DNA of 64,000 nt from Niabella beijingensis (lineage in GTDB: Bacteria; Bacteroidota; Bacteroidia; Chitinophagales; Chitinophagaceae), in the NCBI RefSeq assembly GCF_020034665.1, contig NZ_JAIQDI010000001.1, positions 1,488,001 to 1,552,000 on the forward strand. Direction: 5' to 3'. Both the position numbers and the translations under genes were made by a program. Below the pieces are notes generated by a model, which was not told where the DNA came from, did not search any database, and worked only from the letters and a program-made list of their open reading frames with translations. Positions 17,180 through 26,627 of the stretch are shown piece by piece; position 1 is the stretch's first letter, and each line of letters opens with the position of its first letter.

Positions 17180-19672
17180 ATGAAAACATTTATACTGACT
17201 GCCATAGCCGCTCTTTTCTTCAGCACTGGTTTTGCCGGCCGGATAAACGGCATTGTCAGAGATGAGCAGGGGGCACCACTTCCCTACGCCACTGTTACCA
17301 TCAAAGGCACTCCAAACGGAACCACTGCCAACAGCAAAGGATTTTATGCGGTGGCCCTTACACCGGGCACCTATACCCTTGTATTCGAGTACGTGGGATA
17401 TATTACCATTGAAAAAACAATAACGGCCACCGACAACGACCAGGTGCTGGACATTACCCTTTACACCAATGACCACCTTATGGGCGAAGTGGTCGTGCAG
17501 AGCAAAGGTGAAGATCCCGCATACCGGATCATCCGCCAGGCAATAAAAAAAAGGACCTATTACGAACAGCAAAATGATTCCCTGTCGGTAATGATCTACC
17601 TGAAAGGCATTATCCGTACCCTGAATATTCCTAAAAAAGTGCTGGGTCAGAAAGTGGAACGCGATACCAATGACGGGCTGGACTCCGCAGGAAAAGGCGT
17701 ACTGCTGTTGTCGGAATCCACGCTTCAGCTGGATGAGATCAGACCCCGGCAGTCGAAAGTGACCGTAAAATCCAGCTATGAGCGCGGCAATAATATGGGA
17801 CTGAATTTCTCAAAGGTCACTTCTTTTTACACCAACAATGTGGCGGTCTTTGATATCAACAGCAGCTCCCGGGGATACATATCCCCGATTGCCGACGGTG
17901 CTTTGAATTTTTACCGGTACAAACTGCTGAACACCTATACCCGCGACGGTACAACAGTAAAAACCATCCGGGTAATACCCCGGAGAAAAAATGAGCCCCT
18001 GTTCTCCGGGATCATTGAAATAGCAGATTCCAGCTGGCGGATCTACAGTCTTGACCTGCTGCTGACAAAAGAATACCAACTGGAACTAATCGACACGCTC
18101 CGTATCAAACAGCTTCACAGCCCGGTTGCCCCCGATGTATGGAAGACCCGGAACCAGATCGTTTCCATTTCGTTCAACCAGTTTGGCTTCCGGGGCATCG
18201 GCAGTTTTGTGAATGTGTATTACGACTATAACCTGCATCCCCTTTATCCCTCAGGATATTTCAACAATATCGTAATGAAATACGATACGGGATACTACAA
18301 AAGGGATTCCAATTTCTGGAAACAGGAACGGCCGGTGACACTGGAAGATGATGAAAAAAGATACTATGCGTTCCGCGACAGCATCAGCGCCTTAAACAAG
18401 AACCGGCCCAAATCATATTACGATTCACTGAGGCGCCATCAGAAGATCTCTGTATTTAATATTTTGTGGAACAACCAGCAATACCGCTGGTACTCAAAAA
18501 ACCATACACTCTCCTATAAGCTGAGAGGCTTATTAAAAGGGCTTGAATACAATACAGTAGAAGGAGTAGCATTGAAGGTGGATCAGACCCTGAACTACAC
18601 GCCTATAAAGGGGAACTACTTATATGACCTGCGCTGGAACCTTCGGTATGGTTTTGAAAATCATCATTTCAACAGCTATGGTACCCTTACCATAAAACCC
18701 CGGCAACTTCCCTATCGCAACCGTTATTTAAGTTTTTCAGGCGGGAAGCGGGTGTCGCAGTTCAATCCGGATGAGCCGATCGATGCACTGACCAATACCT
18801 TCTACACCCTGTTCCTCCGGAGTAATTTTATGAAACTCTATGAGAACTGGTTTGGAAGTATCCGCTACAACAACCGCTTTGAAAACGGTCTCGGCCTTAA
18901 TGCAAGTCTGTTGTATGAAGACCGTATCCCGTTACAGAACCGATCGGATTATTCCTTCTTTAACCGCGACAAACGGTTCACTTCTAATCACCCGGAAGCT
19001 TTACAGCACATCCCCTTCGATCCGCACCAGGCGCTGATCGCAGGCCTCACCATCACCTATCAGCTCGGGCAGCGGTACATTCAATACCCCAATTACAAGG
19101 CCTCCATCGGATCCGATAAACCGGTATTCTCTTTTACCTATACTGCCGGCATCCCACAGTTGCTGGGCAGCGATGTCGACTATCACAAATGGGCTGTGGA
19201 AATGACCCACGAGAAGAACCTGAAACTGGCGGGCCTGTTCAAATACCGGCTTGGTGCCGGGGGCTTCTTAAGCGCAAAGGAATATTATCTTCCGGATATG
19301 AAACATTTCAATGGCAACCAGACCTTCTACAACATAAAATACCTGAACAGTTTTCAGCTGGCGCCCTATTATGCCTACAGCAATGCAGCACGGTTTTATG
19401 CCGAAGGAAATATTGAACATCATTTTAATGGACTGCTGACCAATAAGATCCCGTTGTTCAACAAACTCAAATGGAACCTGGTTGCCGGAAGCAATGCATT
19501 CTACGTCAATAAGAATCAATACTACGCTGAAGCCTTTGTGGGTCTGGAGAACATTTTTAAACTGTTCCGGGTGGATGTGATCGCCGGTTACCAGCCCCTG
19601 CTGAAAACGACTTACGGCGTGCGTGTAGGGCTGGGTGGTTTACTGGGCAGCGCCTTCCGGTTTGAGAAGTAA
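17180..19672 (+). CDS. DUF5686 family outer-membrane protein with N-terminal carboxypeptidase-like domain
   Basis: This 830-residue protein has a signal peptide (MKTFILTAIAALFFSTGFAG). Residues about 20-105 form a CarboxypepD_reg-like beta sandwich (INGIVRDEQGAPLPYATVTI, GTYTLVFEYVGY, VLDITLYTND), the same module that precedes TonB-dependent receptors. The remainder matches the DUF5686 family: EDPAYRIIRQAIKKRTYY near residue 115, then a long region ending in barrel-like strands (VIAGYQPLLKTTYGVRVGLG). There is no TonB plug, so it is not a SusC homologue. The family is widespread in Bacteroidota and its function is unknown; an outer-membrane location is inferred. The S41 peptidase gene starts 71 bp downstream. 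Confidence 0.85.
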   Translation: MKTFILTAIAALFFSTGFAGRINGIVRDEQGAPLPYATVTIKGTPNGTTANSKGFYAVALTPGTYTLVFEYVGYITIEKTITATDNDQVLDITLYTNDHLMGEVVVQSKGEDPAYRIIRQAIKKRTYYEQQNDSLSVMIYLKGIIRTLNIPKKVLGQKVERDTNDGLDSAGKGVLLLSESTLQLDEIRPRQSKVTVKSSYERGNNMGLNFSKVTSFYTNNVAVFDINSSSRGYISPIADGALNFYRYKLLNTYTRDGTTVKTIRVIPRRKNEPLFSGIIEIADSSWRIYSLDLLLTKEYQLELIDTLRIKQLHSPVAPDVWKTRNQIVSISFNQFGFRGIGSFVNVYYDYNLHPLYPSGYFNNIVMKYDTGYYKRDSNFWKQERPVTLEDDEKRYYAFRDSISALNKNRPKSYYDSLRRHQKISVFNILWNNQQYRWYSKNHTLSYKLRGLLKGLEYNTVEGVALKVDQTLNYTPIKGNYLYDLRWNLRYGFENHHFNSYGTLTIKPRQLPYRNRYLSFSGGKRVSQFNPDEPIDALTNTFYTLFLRSNFMKLYENWFGSIRYNNRFENGLGLNASLLYEDRIPLQNRSDYSFFNRDKRFTSNHPEALQHIPFDPHQALIAGLTITYQLGQRYIQYPNYKASIGSDKPVFSFTYTAGIPQLLGSDVDYHKWAVEMTHEKNLKLAGLFKYRLGAGGFLSAKEYYLPDMKHFNGNQTFYNIKYLNSFQLAPYYAYSNAARFYAEGNIEHHFNGLLTNKIPLFNKLKWNLVAGSNAFYVNKNQYYAEAFVGLENIFKLFRVDVIAGYQPLLKTTYGVRVGLGGLLGSAFRFEK

Positions 19673-19743
19673 AGATACCGGAAGAACATTACAAAAGGCT
19701 TAACAAACAAATCGGCATTGCTGATTTAAATTTAGAGGAACAT

Positions 19744-22041
19744 ATGAAATCTGCTTCACCTAAAATAATTTTTATGCGCCCCTTGCTGCTTTTATTTCTT
19801 TTAAAGATAACACTGACCGGCTGCGCTCAAAAAACAACACCGGAAGTCCGGAACGCCGCTGCATTTGCAAAACTCTTTGGTTATGTCCGCTATTTTCATC
19901 CTTCGGATGAAGCAGCATCCATCGACTGGAATAAATTTGCGGTCTATGGCGCAAACGCAGTGTCAGCTGCAACTTCCGATGAAGAACTGATCATTGTCCT
20001 GCACCGGTTATTCGATCCTATAGCGCCTTCTGTGCAAATAGGCAAGGCTCCTAAATTTGAGCTTAAAAGTATCACTCCTGCCAACCCAATTGATTATAAA
20101 CCTGTTTTCTGGTTCCATACAGGCGTTGGACTATCCGACAACAGTATTTATTCCAGCTTGCGGCTGAACCGGCCCAGGCCTATACAAAAAAATTCAAAAC
20201 GTGAGTTCGCACCTTTTAGCCAGGGTATCGATGCAACACCGCTGCGCAATAAAGAAATCCGGCTGGTAGGCCGGATGAAAGCCAACGTATCGGAAAACAG
20301 CGGCGGTCATTTCTGGCTTCGTGTGGATAAAAGCGAAGGAACAGGGTTTTTCTACAACATGGCCGACAGGCCTGTTACGCAAACAAACTGGAACAGCTAT
20401 GAATTTACAGGCAGGGTCGACAGGGATGCCAATGAAATTTATTTTGGTGGCTTCCTGCAGGGAAAGGGTATTATCTGGGTGGAAGAGATCGCATTGTTCC
20501 AAAGAGATAAGGACAGCGATCCCTGGATCCCGGTCAGTATAAAAAACGGTGATTTCAATACACTTGAAGACAGTCTGCCGTCCGGATGGTCGGCAGGACC
20601 TGTAAATGGATACAAATTTGCAGTAAGCCATCCTGATACTAAGAATATTCTTCAGATATCTAGCGAGGATCCGGCATCCACGGAGGGGCCCGTTGTAAGC
20701 ACTATCGACTACCAACAACCTCCTGCCGCAGGCACATTTGTCCAAAAACAGATCCATCCGGATATAAAAGCCATTATCCCGATCTCACTTTACGGAACTC
20801 CGGCAACTACCTATCCAGCAGCCGACACAACCGCACTTGCAATACTTAAAGAGGACATCAGCCGGTTTGCGCGTCAGCACAAAACAGCTGATGATCTGTC
20901 TGTACGGCTTGGCGCCGTTGTTATTGCCTGGAACATCTTCAAACACTTCTTTCCTTATTGGAATGATGCATCAAAAGATCCCGATGCAATTTTGAATCAG
21001 GCACTCAACAAATGTTTTACAGATACAACTCCCCTGGAATTTAAAAATACACTTCTAAAGATGACCGAGCCATTGAACGACGGCCATATCTGGGTAAGCC
21101 TGGATGGTGATACCACAGAGGCATACTTCCTGCCCCTGCAACTGGCGCTTGCCGAAAACAGGATTGTCGTTGATGCTGTGCTTGACAGCGCCCTTACAAC
21201 GGTCAGAAAAGGAGACCTACTGGAGAAGATCGATGGCCAGGCGGTTATGGATCTGTATAAAGAACGCATGGGCACTGTTTCAGGATCGCCGCAATGGAAG
21301 TCATACAGAGCGATCTCCGGTCTTATAAACGGTAAAGCAGCTCCGGCGGTAACCATTACCCTGCAGCGTGATGGCAAGCAAATGGAACAGACACTGAGCA
21401 GAAGCATGAGCCGGTATCAGTATTATGCAATAACCAATCAGGCAAGCCGAAAAAGCGGAAAGATCGCACAGGGTATCTATTATCTGAACCTGAATACCCT
21501 TCCAAAGGATTCGATCGATCAATGGGCCGGTGCGCTTGCCGCTTCAAAGGGAATTATCTGCGACCTGAGGGGCTACCCGAACAGCAACCACAACCTGATC
21601 AATTACCTGCTGAAAGAAGAAGAACACACCAAATGGATGTTTGTTCCCAAAACGGCCTACCCCGATCAGGAAAAAACTGAATTCATGGGAGAAGGATGGA
21701 ATATGAAACCTCAAAACCCGCGGTTTAAGGGAAAAGTGGTCTTCATAACTGATGGAAGGGCGATCAGTTATGCCGAGAGCTTTATGGGCTTTATAAAAGA
21801 TTTTAAACTGGCTACCATCGTGGGTCAGCCAACTGCAGGCACCAATGGGAATATCAACCCCTTTTCATTACCGGGCGGATATACGGTTTCCTGGACCGGT
21901 ATGCTGGTGAAGAATCATGATGGCAGCAGGCACCATCTCAAAGGTATCCTACCCGATGTACCAATGGAACGGACCATCAAAGGCATTCGTGGGGGGAAAG
22001 ATGAGTTCCTTGATAAGGCGCTGGAGATCGTTTCAAAATAA
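19744..22041 (+). CDS. S41 family peptidase lipoprotein (C-terminal-processing protease type)
   Basis: This 765-residue protein has a lipoprotein signal (LLKITLTGCAQ, Cys near residue 28). It opens with a helical domain typical of Bacteroidota S41 enzymes (AAAFAKLFGYVRYFHPSDEA). A beta-rich domain of about 250 residues then contains NSGGHFWLRVDKSEGTGFFY. A second helical part (VIAWNIFKHFFPYWNDA) and the PDZ-like region (VVDAVLDSALTTVRKGDLLEKIDG) precede the peptidase core. The core has LNDGHIWVSL, IICDLRGYPNSN, and ITDGRAISYAESFMGFIK with the nucleophile Ser in AISYAES, followed by VGQPTAGTNGN. It should cleave proteins in the periplasm; the substrate is unknown. It is convergent with dprA, with an 8-bp gap. 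Confidence 0.88.
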   Translation: MKSASPKIIFMRPLLLLFLLKITLTGCAQKTTPEVRNAAAFAKLFGYVRYFHPSDEAASIDWNKFAVYGANAVSAATSDEELIIVLHRLFDPIAPSVQIGKAPKFELKSITPANPIDYKPVFWFHTGVGLSDNSIYSSLRLNRPRPIQKNSKREFAPFSQGIDATPLRNKEIRLVGRMKANVSENSGGHFWLRVDKSEGTGFFYNMADRPVTQTNWNSYEFTGRVDRDANEIYFGGFLQGKGIIWVEEIALFQRDKDSDPWIPVSIKNGDFNTLEDSLPSGWSAGPVNGYKFAVSHPDTKNILQISSEDPASTEGPVVSTIDYQQPPAAGTFVQKQIHPDIKAIIPISLYGTPATTYPAADTTALAILKEDISRFARQHKTADDLSVRLGAVVIAWNIFKHFFPYWNDASKDPDAILNQALNKCFTDTTPLEFKNTLLKMTEPLNDGHIWVSLDGDTTEAYFLPLQLALAENRIVVDAVLDSALTTVRKGDLLEKIDGQAVMDLYKERMGTVSGSPQWKSYRAISGLINGKAAPAVTITLQRDGKQMEQTLSRSMSRYQYYAITNQASRKSGKIAQGIYYLNLNTLPKDSIDQWAGALAASKGIICDLRGYPNSNHNLINYLLKEEEHTKWMFVPKTAYPDQEKTEFMGEGWNMKPQNPRFKGKVVFITDGRAISYAESFMGFIKDFKLATIVGQPTAGTNGNINPFSLPGGYTVSWTGMLVKNHDGSRHHLKGILPDVPMERTIKGIRGGKDEFLDKALEIVSK

Positions 22042-22049
22042 CCGTTGGA

Positions 22050-23147
22050 CTACAACAGCTGGTACCTCTTCCCCGGCAGCGTCTGTACGATGTTCTGCAT
22101 CTCCAGGTTCAGCATGGCCACCGCCACACGGCTGCTGCTTAATCCTGAACGCAGGTGCAGCTCGTCAATACCTGCCTGATTCCGTTCCTTCAATAATTCA
22201 ACAAGGATCTTTTCTTCAGCAGATAACTCAATAAACAGTTCTCTTGTTTGACGTCCTGATTTCTTTTTAACCGGCCTCCAGCCCAGTGTTTCCAGCAGCT
22301 GCCTGCCGTCTATGAGCAATTGTGCACAGTTGGTCTTTATCAGATGATTACAGCCACCGCTTTTTTTATCCGACACCTTCCCCGGAAAGGCGAATACATC
22401 CTTATGATAATCATTGGCCAGTTCGGCAGTGATCATACTTCCTCCTTTTACTTCTGTTTCCACTACCACAACGGCATCACTCATTCCTGCCACGATCCGG
22501 TTGCGACTGGGGAAATGATGCCGGTCCGGCTCGGTATTGCTGGCAAATTCCGTCAGTAATCCTCCCTGTGTGGTCATTTGCTGTGCCAGGGAATTATGTA
22601 CCGGCGGATAAATCTTATCTAATCCGTGTGCCAGCACGCCAACGGTTTCCAACCCCGCGCTTAACGAGAACTTATGCGCCAGCGCGTCGATCCCGTATGC
22701 CAGTCCGCTTACCACAAGCACACCGCTGTCCTGTAATTCCGCTATCAGCTTTTCACAAATCATCCTTCCGTATTCGGTATGAAGCCGTGAGCCTACAACT
22801 GCGATGATCTTCGGCCGGTTCAAACAGGCGTTACCCCTGTAATACAACAGGACAGGCGCATCATAGCAATTCAGCAGCCGCTGGGGATAAGCTGTGTCGG
22901 TGATGAACAGCGGGGTGATCTGCTGTTGCTCCACGAACAACGCTTCCTTTTCCGCACGTTCAAAATCTGTGAACTTTTTAATGCGGTCCGCCCGTAATTT
23001 TCCCAGCCCTTCGATCCGTTCCAGCGTACTGCTCCGCTCCGTAAAAATCTCTTCAGGGGATAAATGCTGTAATAAAAGCCGGGCAATCACCGGCCCGATA
23101 TTGGGGATCATTGTCAGCGCAATGCGGTAGACCAAGGGGTGTTCCAT
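22050..23147 (-). CDS. dprA: DNA-processing protein DprA
   Basis: About 365 residues from the ATG at 23147 (MEHPLVYRIALTMIPNIG). DprA protects incoming single-stranded DNA and loads RecA during natural transformation. An N-terminal helix-hairpin-helix region (RIEGLGKLRADRIKKF) precedes the Rossmann-like core: AVVGSRLHTEYGRMICEKLI, VVSGLAYGIDALAHKFSL, GVLAHGLDKIYPPVH, HHFPSRNRIVAGMSDAVVVV and GGSMITAELANDYHKDVFAF. A C-terminal winged helix follows (EKILVELLKERNQAGIDELH). The upstream in-frame ATG at 23174 falls inside the inverted repeat CTTTGTA-N6-TACAAAG and is unlikely to be used. Confidence 0.95.
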   Translation of the reverse strand: MEHPLVYRIALTMIPNIGPVIARLLLQHLSPEEIFTERSSTLERIEGLGKLRADRIKKFTDFERAEKEALFVEQQQITPLFITDTAYPQRLLNCYDAPVLLYYRGNACLNRPKIIAVVGSRLHTEYGRMICEKLIAELQDSGVLVVSGLAYGIDALAHKFSLSAGLETVGVLAHGLDKIYPPVHNSLAQQMTTQGGLLTEFASNTEPDRHHFPSRNRIVAGMSDAVVVVETEVKGGSMITAELANDYHKDVFAFPGKVSDKKSGGCNHLIKTNCAQLLIDGRQLLETLGWRPVKKKSGRQTRELFIELSAEEKILVELLKERNQAGIDELHLRSGLSSSRVAVAMLNLEMQNIVQTLPGKRYQLL

Positions 23148-23156
23148 CAGGTTTTT

Positions 23157-23176
23157 CTTTGTACTAAAATACAAAG
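23157..23176. promoter_or_regulatory. Inverted repeat immediately upstream of dprA
   Basis: CTTTGTA (23157-23163), 6-nt spacer, TACAAAG (23170-23176). The perfect 7-bp arms end 9 nt before the dprA ATG, and the repeat could be an operator or a 5' UTR hairpin. A TATTTTAG sequence overlaps it on the minus strand, one mismatch from the -7 consensus. Confidence 0.45.
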
Positions 23177-23222
23177 AATTTATGTGGCAGCATTCCCTTT
23201 TTTCATCCCGGCAGGATTTTTC

Positions 23223-23696
23223 TTAAACGTCCTTCCCGTTCCCGTCCGGAACCGGCAAAACATCGGCGCCAAGCCTCAGGTGCACCTGCGGACGATACAC
23301 CTCCATCAGTACCGGAACATTTACAGGCGGTTCAAACCGGTATTGCCGGTAAAGCCCGTGTGCATCTTTTGTAGAAAGCATCAACCGGCGCAGCCGCTTT
23401 GTCCAGGGCTGCTCCATTAAAAAAGAAAGCATTGCCTTGGAAATACCCCTGCCCCGGTATGCCGGCAATACAAAAAAATCCGCCAGCCACCCAAACGTCG
23501 CATAGTCCGTAATCATCCGGCCAAAGGATACCTGCCGGTCTTCAATAAAACCACCGATGCAAAACGAATGCTGCAGCGAGTAGGCCACTGTTTCATAATC
23601 GATCCCTTCCGCCCAATAGGATTCTTCCTGTAAAAAACGGTGGATCAGCGGCACATCCATTTGCGCCACACCTGTCCGGATATCAAAATGCTCCAT
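23223..23696 (-). CDS. GNAT family N-acetyltransferase
   Basis: This 157-residue protein has one GNAT domain. Motif A reads FFVLPAYRGRGISKAMLSFL, with the acetyl-CoA pyrophosphate loop RGRGIS. The strand before it is ITDYATFGWLADFFV, and CIGGFIEDRQVSFGRMI is an earlier core strand. The opening EHFDIRTGVAQMDVPLIHRFL is typical of small-molecule GNATs. The substrate is unknown. It is divergent from the MocR regulator gene; the 35 bp upstream of its ATG leads straight into the direct repeats at 23732-23776, so the MocR protein may control it. Confidence 0.85.
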   Translation of the reverse strand: MEHFDIRTGVAQMDVPLIHRFLQEESYWAEGIDYETVAYSLQHSFCIGGFIEDRQVSFGRMITDYATFGWLADFFVLPAYRGRGISKAMLSFLMEQPWTKRLRRLMLSTKDAHGLYRQYRFEPPVNVPVLMEVYRPQVHLRLGADVLPVPDGNGKDV

Positions 23697-23731
23697 AGTA
23701 AAATTTTTACAAAAAAAATAAAAATGATATA

Positions 23732-23776
23732 ATGGATACAGTTACATTTTTTTTTATTTTTATGGACACAGTTCAA
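23732..23776 (+). promoter_or_regulatory. Direct repeats ATGGAyACAGTT, putative MocR operator
   Basis: ATGGATACAGTT (23732-23743) and ATGGACACAGTT (23762-23773) match at 11 of 12 positions and lie exactly 30 bp apart, i.e. about three helical turns, on the same face. They lie between the divergent GNAT and MocR genes. MocR/GabR-type dimers are known to bind widely spaced direct repeats. Both ATGs are in frame with the regulator but probably serve as operator rather than start codons. Confidence 0.6.
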
Positions 23777-23785
23777 ACCAGAGCA

Positions 23786-25201
23786 ATGAAACAGGACTTT
23801 TTATATGCCACAGCCGCACGCAGTATGGCACTTCAGATCCGTACAGGTGTTTTAAAAGCGGGCGACCGTCTGCCCTCCATCCGCACCTTGTGCAGCGAAC
23901 AGGGCTTCAGTATCAACACAGCAAAAAGGATCTACCTGGAACTGGAAAAACAGGCGCTGATCGAGTCACGGCCCCAATCGGGGTATTTTGTAAGCAATCG
24001 TAAACAGCGCAGGCTGCCGGAGCCGGAGCCTTCGAGTCCGATGCCTGTCAAAAACAGCGGGATGCCCAACCAGCTTATCAGCAAAGTATATGCGACCATG
24101 GGTGAAAAGGATCTTACTCTTTTTTCGATAGGCGTTCCTTCCGACAAGCTGCTGCCGCTTTCAACGCTCAACCGGGAGATGACCCGGGCAATGCGGCAAC
24201 TTCCAGGTAACGGATCCTCTTACGAAGCGTTGCAGGGGAATTCCAGGTTGAGGCAGGCCATCGCCCGCAGGTCATTCTTCTGGGGTGGCCGCCTTTCCCA
24301 GGAAGATATTATTACGACCGCAGGAGGAATGAATGCCCTTTCTTTTTGCATGATGGCAATAAGCAGACCCGGTAATACGATCGCTGTGGAAAGCCCCGTT
24401 TACCCCGGTATCCTGCAGCTTGCAAGGAGTCTTGGGCTGCGGGTACTGGAGCTGCCAACCCACCCGGAAACCGGCATTGAGATCGGGGCCCTTAAAAAAA
24501 TGATCCACCGCATCGATCTTTGTTTACTGATAACCAATTTTGGCAATCCGCTGGGAAGCCTGATGCCCGATGCGCATAAAAAGGAACTGGTCCGGCTGCT
24601 CGAGACGCATCAGATCCCGCTTATAGAGGATGACCTTTACGGCGATCTGTACTTCGGAAAAAGCCGACCTCAATGTTGCAAGGCCTACGACAGAAGCGGG
24701 AATGTGCTCTTATGCAGTTCGGTATCCAAAACCCTGGCACCGGGTTACCGGGTAGGCTGGGTGGCGCCGGGGCGATTTAAAGAACAGTTACTCAACCTCA
24801 AATATGTTCACTCCGTTTCTGCCACTGCAATTACCCAGGAAACCGTGGCCCGTTTTTTTGAAAACAACCGTTACGATCACCACCTCCGCCAGTTACGGCA
24901 TCAGTTACAACTGAACCGCGACCGGTATACGGATGCCATTGCTTCCAGCTTTCCCGGGGGCACAAAGATCAGCCGGCCACAGGGAGGACTGGCACTTTGG
25001 GTTGCCCTGGATCCTGCTATCGATACAGCCGTGTTGTATGAACGTGCGATCCGGCAAAAGATCAGTATTGCTCCCGGACGGATGTTCACCCTTCAGGACC
25101 AGTACAATCATTGTATGCGGCTTTGTATCGGGCTTCCCTGGACCGATGAGCTGGAAAGAAAACTTAAACAGCTGGGAAAGATCACCGCTGCGCTTTTGTA
25201 A
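23786..25201 (+). CDS. MocR/GabR-type regulator: GntR winged helix fused to a PLP aminotransferase fold
   Basis: About 471 residues from the ATG at 23786 (MKQDFLYATAARSMALQI); upstream in-frame ATGs at 23732 and 23762 lie in the direct repeats. The N-terminal GntR winged helix is LQIRTGVLKAGDRLPSIRTL then INTAKRIYLELEKQALIESR and PQSGYFVS. The linker leads into a fold-type I aminotransferase: GSSYEALQGNSRLRQAIARR, LITNFGNPLGS (the Asn/Pro substrate region) and LIEDDLYGDLYF. LLCSSVSKTLAPGYRVGWV carries the PLP-binding Lys, and MRLCIGLPW is the distal Arg region. Such proteins sense PLP or an amine and regulate the adjacent divergent gene, here a GNAT enzyme. The downstream gene is a convergent MFS transporter. 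Confidence 0.93.
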   Translation: MKQDFLYATAARSMALQIRTGVLKAGDRLPSIRTLCSEQGFSINTAKRIYLELEKQALIESRPQSGYFVSNRKQRRLPEPEPSSPMPVKNSGMPNQLISKVYATMGEKDLTLFSIGVPSDKLLPLSTLNREMTRAMRQLPGNGSSYEALQGNSRLRQAIARRSFFWGGRLSQEDIITTAGGMNALSFCMMAISRPGNTIAVESPVYPGILQLARSLGLRVLELPTHPETGIEIGALKKMIHRIDLCLLITNFGNPLGSLMPDAHKKELVRLLETHQIPLIEDDLYGDLYFGKSRPQCCKAYDRSGNVLLCSSVSKTLAPGYRVGWVAPGRFKEQLLNLKYVHSVSATAITQETVARFFENNRYDHHLRQLRHQLQLNRDRYTDAIASSFPGGTKISRPQGGLALWVALDPAIDTAVLYERAIRQKISIAPGRMFTLQDQYNHCMRLCIGLPWTDELERKLKQLGKITAALL

Positions 25202-25202
25202 T

Positions 25203-25243
25203 TATTGATGCCCGCTGGAGGACCAGCATCAATAGTTGTTTTT
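25203..25243 (+). terminator. Terminator between the MocR gene and the MFS gene
   Basis: TATTGATG (25203-25210) pairs with CATCAATA (25227-25234). Inside, CTGG-AGGA-CCAG forms a second stem. A T-rich stretch (GTTGTTTTT) follows on the plus strand. It starts right after the MocR stop codon. Confidence 0.75.
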
Positions 25244-25252
25244 CGCAAAATA

Positions 25253-26491
25253 CTATTGCTTCTTTGCATAGAGCAGGTGTGCTATCAATCCCAGCAGTGT
25301 AAACCCGAGACCTACCAGCACGGTTCCGTTCCATTGTGCCTGCTTCCAGGCCTGCGCGGCAAGATAGGTTCCTGCAGATCCTCCGATAAAATAACTGAAC
25401 ATATACACCGTATTCAGCCGGTTGTTGGCGCCAAGGTTCAGTGCAAAAAAAGAAGACTGGTTCATGATATGCATCGACTGGAGCCCCAGGTCCAGCAGGA
25501 TCACTCCGAGAATCAATCCCACATAGGTGTATCCCCCAATATAAAAGACGATCCAGCTCAGTAACAGCAGCAGCAGTGCATACAAAACAATATTGAAAGC
25601 GCTAACCTTTCCCGCCATCCTGCCCACCACCGCGGCTGCCAGTGCACCTACCGCTCCGATAATGCCAAAGGAGCCGGCAACCGCCGCACCGGCGTGGAAC
25701 GGGGCCTCTTCCAGATGGAAAACAAGCGTTGTCCAGAATACACTGAATCCTGCAAAGCCCATGGCTCCGCGAAAAGCGGCCAGCCGAAGTACCGGCTGTG
25801 TGCGTGTAAGGTGCCATAAAGACCGCATCAACGATCCGTAACTTCCTTTAAATGTAGGATGCACATCCGGAAGCTTAACAGCCAGTAATCCTGCAAGAAG
25901 CACCATGGCCACCGTGGCTATATAATACATCATCTTCCACCCCCAGAGGTCACCCACAAACCCGCTGACCACTCTCGACAGCAATATACCCAGCAAAAGA
26001 CCGCTCATTACCATTCCGATGACAGCACTTTGTTTTTCTTTTGTTGCAAGTTCAGCGGCCATCGGCACAAACAGCTGCGGCAGCACCGAAGTAAACCCCA
26101 CCATAAAACTGGCGGCAAAGAGCACGCCAACAGAAGGCGCCACGGTCATGCCCAGCAGCGATACTATGATTCCGCCAAAAGCGGCAATGATCAGGCGTTT
26201 GCGCCGCAGCATATCCCCCAATGGCACAATGAACAATAATCCAAAGGCAAAGCCCACCTGTGTCAGCATGGCAATATTGCTGATACGGCCTTCGCTCACT
26301 CCAAAATCACGTGCCATCAGCCCCAGCAGCGGCTGGTTGTAGTAATTGTTACCCACCACTATCCCTGTTGCAACGGTCATCAGCCAAAGTACACCGCGTG
26401 TAAGCGGCGGCTTTGCCGGGCTTGCGGCGCTTTCCATTTTTTTCAGCACCCGCACGGGAGCTGCTGTTCCTGTTATAATCTCTGTATCCAT
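25253..26491 (-). CDS. Major facilitator superfamily transporter
   Basis: This 412-residue protein has 12 predicted membrane helices. GIVVGNNYYNQPLLGLMARDFGVS opens the first helix region. FGLLFIVPLGDMLRRKRLIIAAF is the conserved loop 2-3 signature (GxLxDrxxRR/K), and a long loop separates the two six-helix halves near residue 205. The NYYNQPLL motif is typical of the drug-efflux-like MFS group (YgaY/SotB-like). The exported substrate is unknown. It is convergent with the MocR gene; the ankyrin gene lies upstream on the same strand but is separated by a terminator. Confidence 0.88.
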   Translation of the reverse strand: MDTEIITGTAAPVRVLKKMESAASPAKPPLTRGVLWLMTVATGIVVGNNYYNQPLLGLMARDFGVSEGRISNIAMLTQVGFAFGLLFIVPLGDMLRRKRLIIAAFGGIIVSLLGMTVAPSVGVLFAASFMVGFTSVLPQLFVPMAAELATKEKQSAVIGMVMSGLLLGILLSRVVSGFVGDLWGWKMMYYIATVAMVLLAGLLAVKLPDVHPTFKGSYGSLMRSLWHLTRTQPVLRLAAFRGAMGFAGFSVFWTTLVFHLEEAPFHAGAAVAGSFGIIGAVGALAAAVVGRMAGKVSAFNIVLYALLLLLLSWIVFYIGGYTYVGLILGVILLDLGLQSMHIMNQSSFFALNLGANNRLNTVYMFSYFIGGSAGTYLAAQAWKQAQWNGTVLVGLGFTLLGLIAHLLYAKKQ

Positions 26492-26554
26492 TATCAGTTT
26501 TTTTCCGGAGCATTCCTCCGTAGCGGGAGCATCTTATCTTACCCGGTATAATAA

Positions 26555-26578
26555 GGAAAAGCCCCGGGGGGCTCTTCC
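26555..26578 (-). terminator. Terminator downstream of the ankyrin-repeat gene
   Basis: On the minus strand GGAAGAGCCCC pairs with GGGGCTTTTCC (one mismatch), followed by TTATTAT. It lies 50 bp after the ankyrin stop and 64 bp before the MFS start. Confidence 0.65.
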
Positions 26579-26627
26579 TTTGCTGAACAGTTATAAAAAA
26601 TCGTACCCATCACATCCTCAGTTGTTT

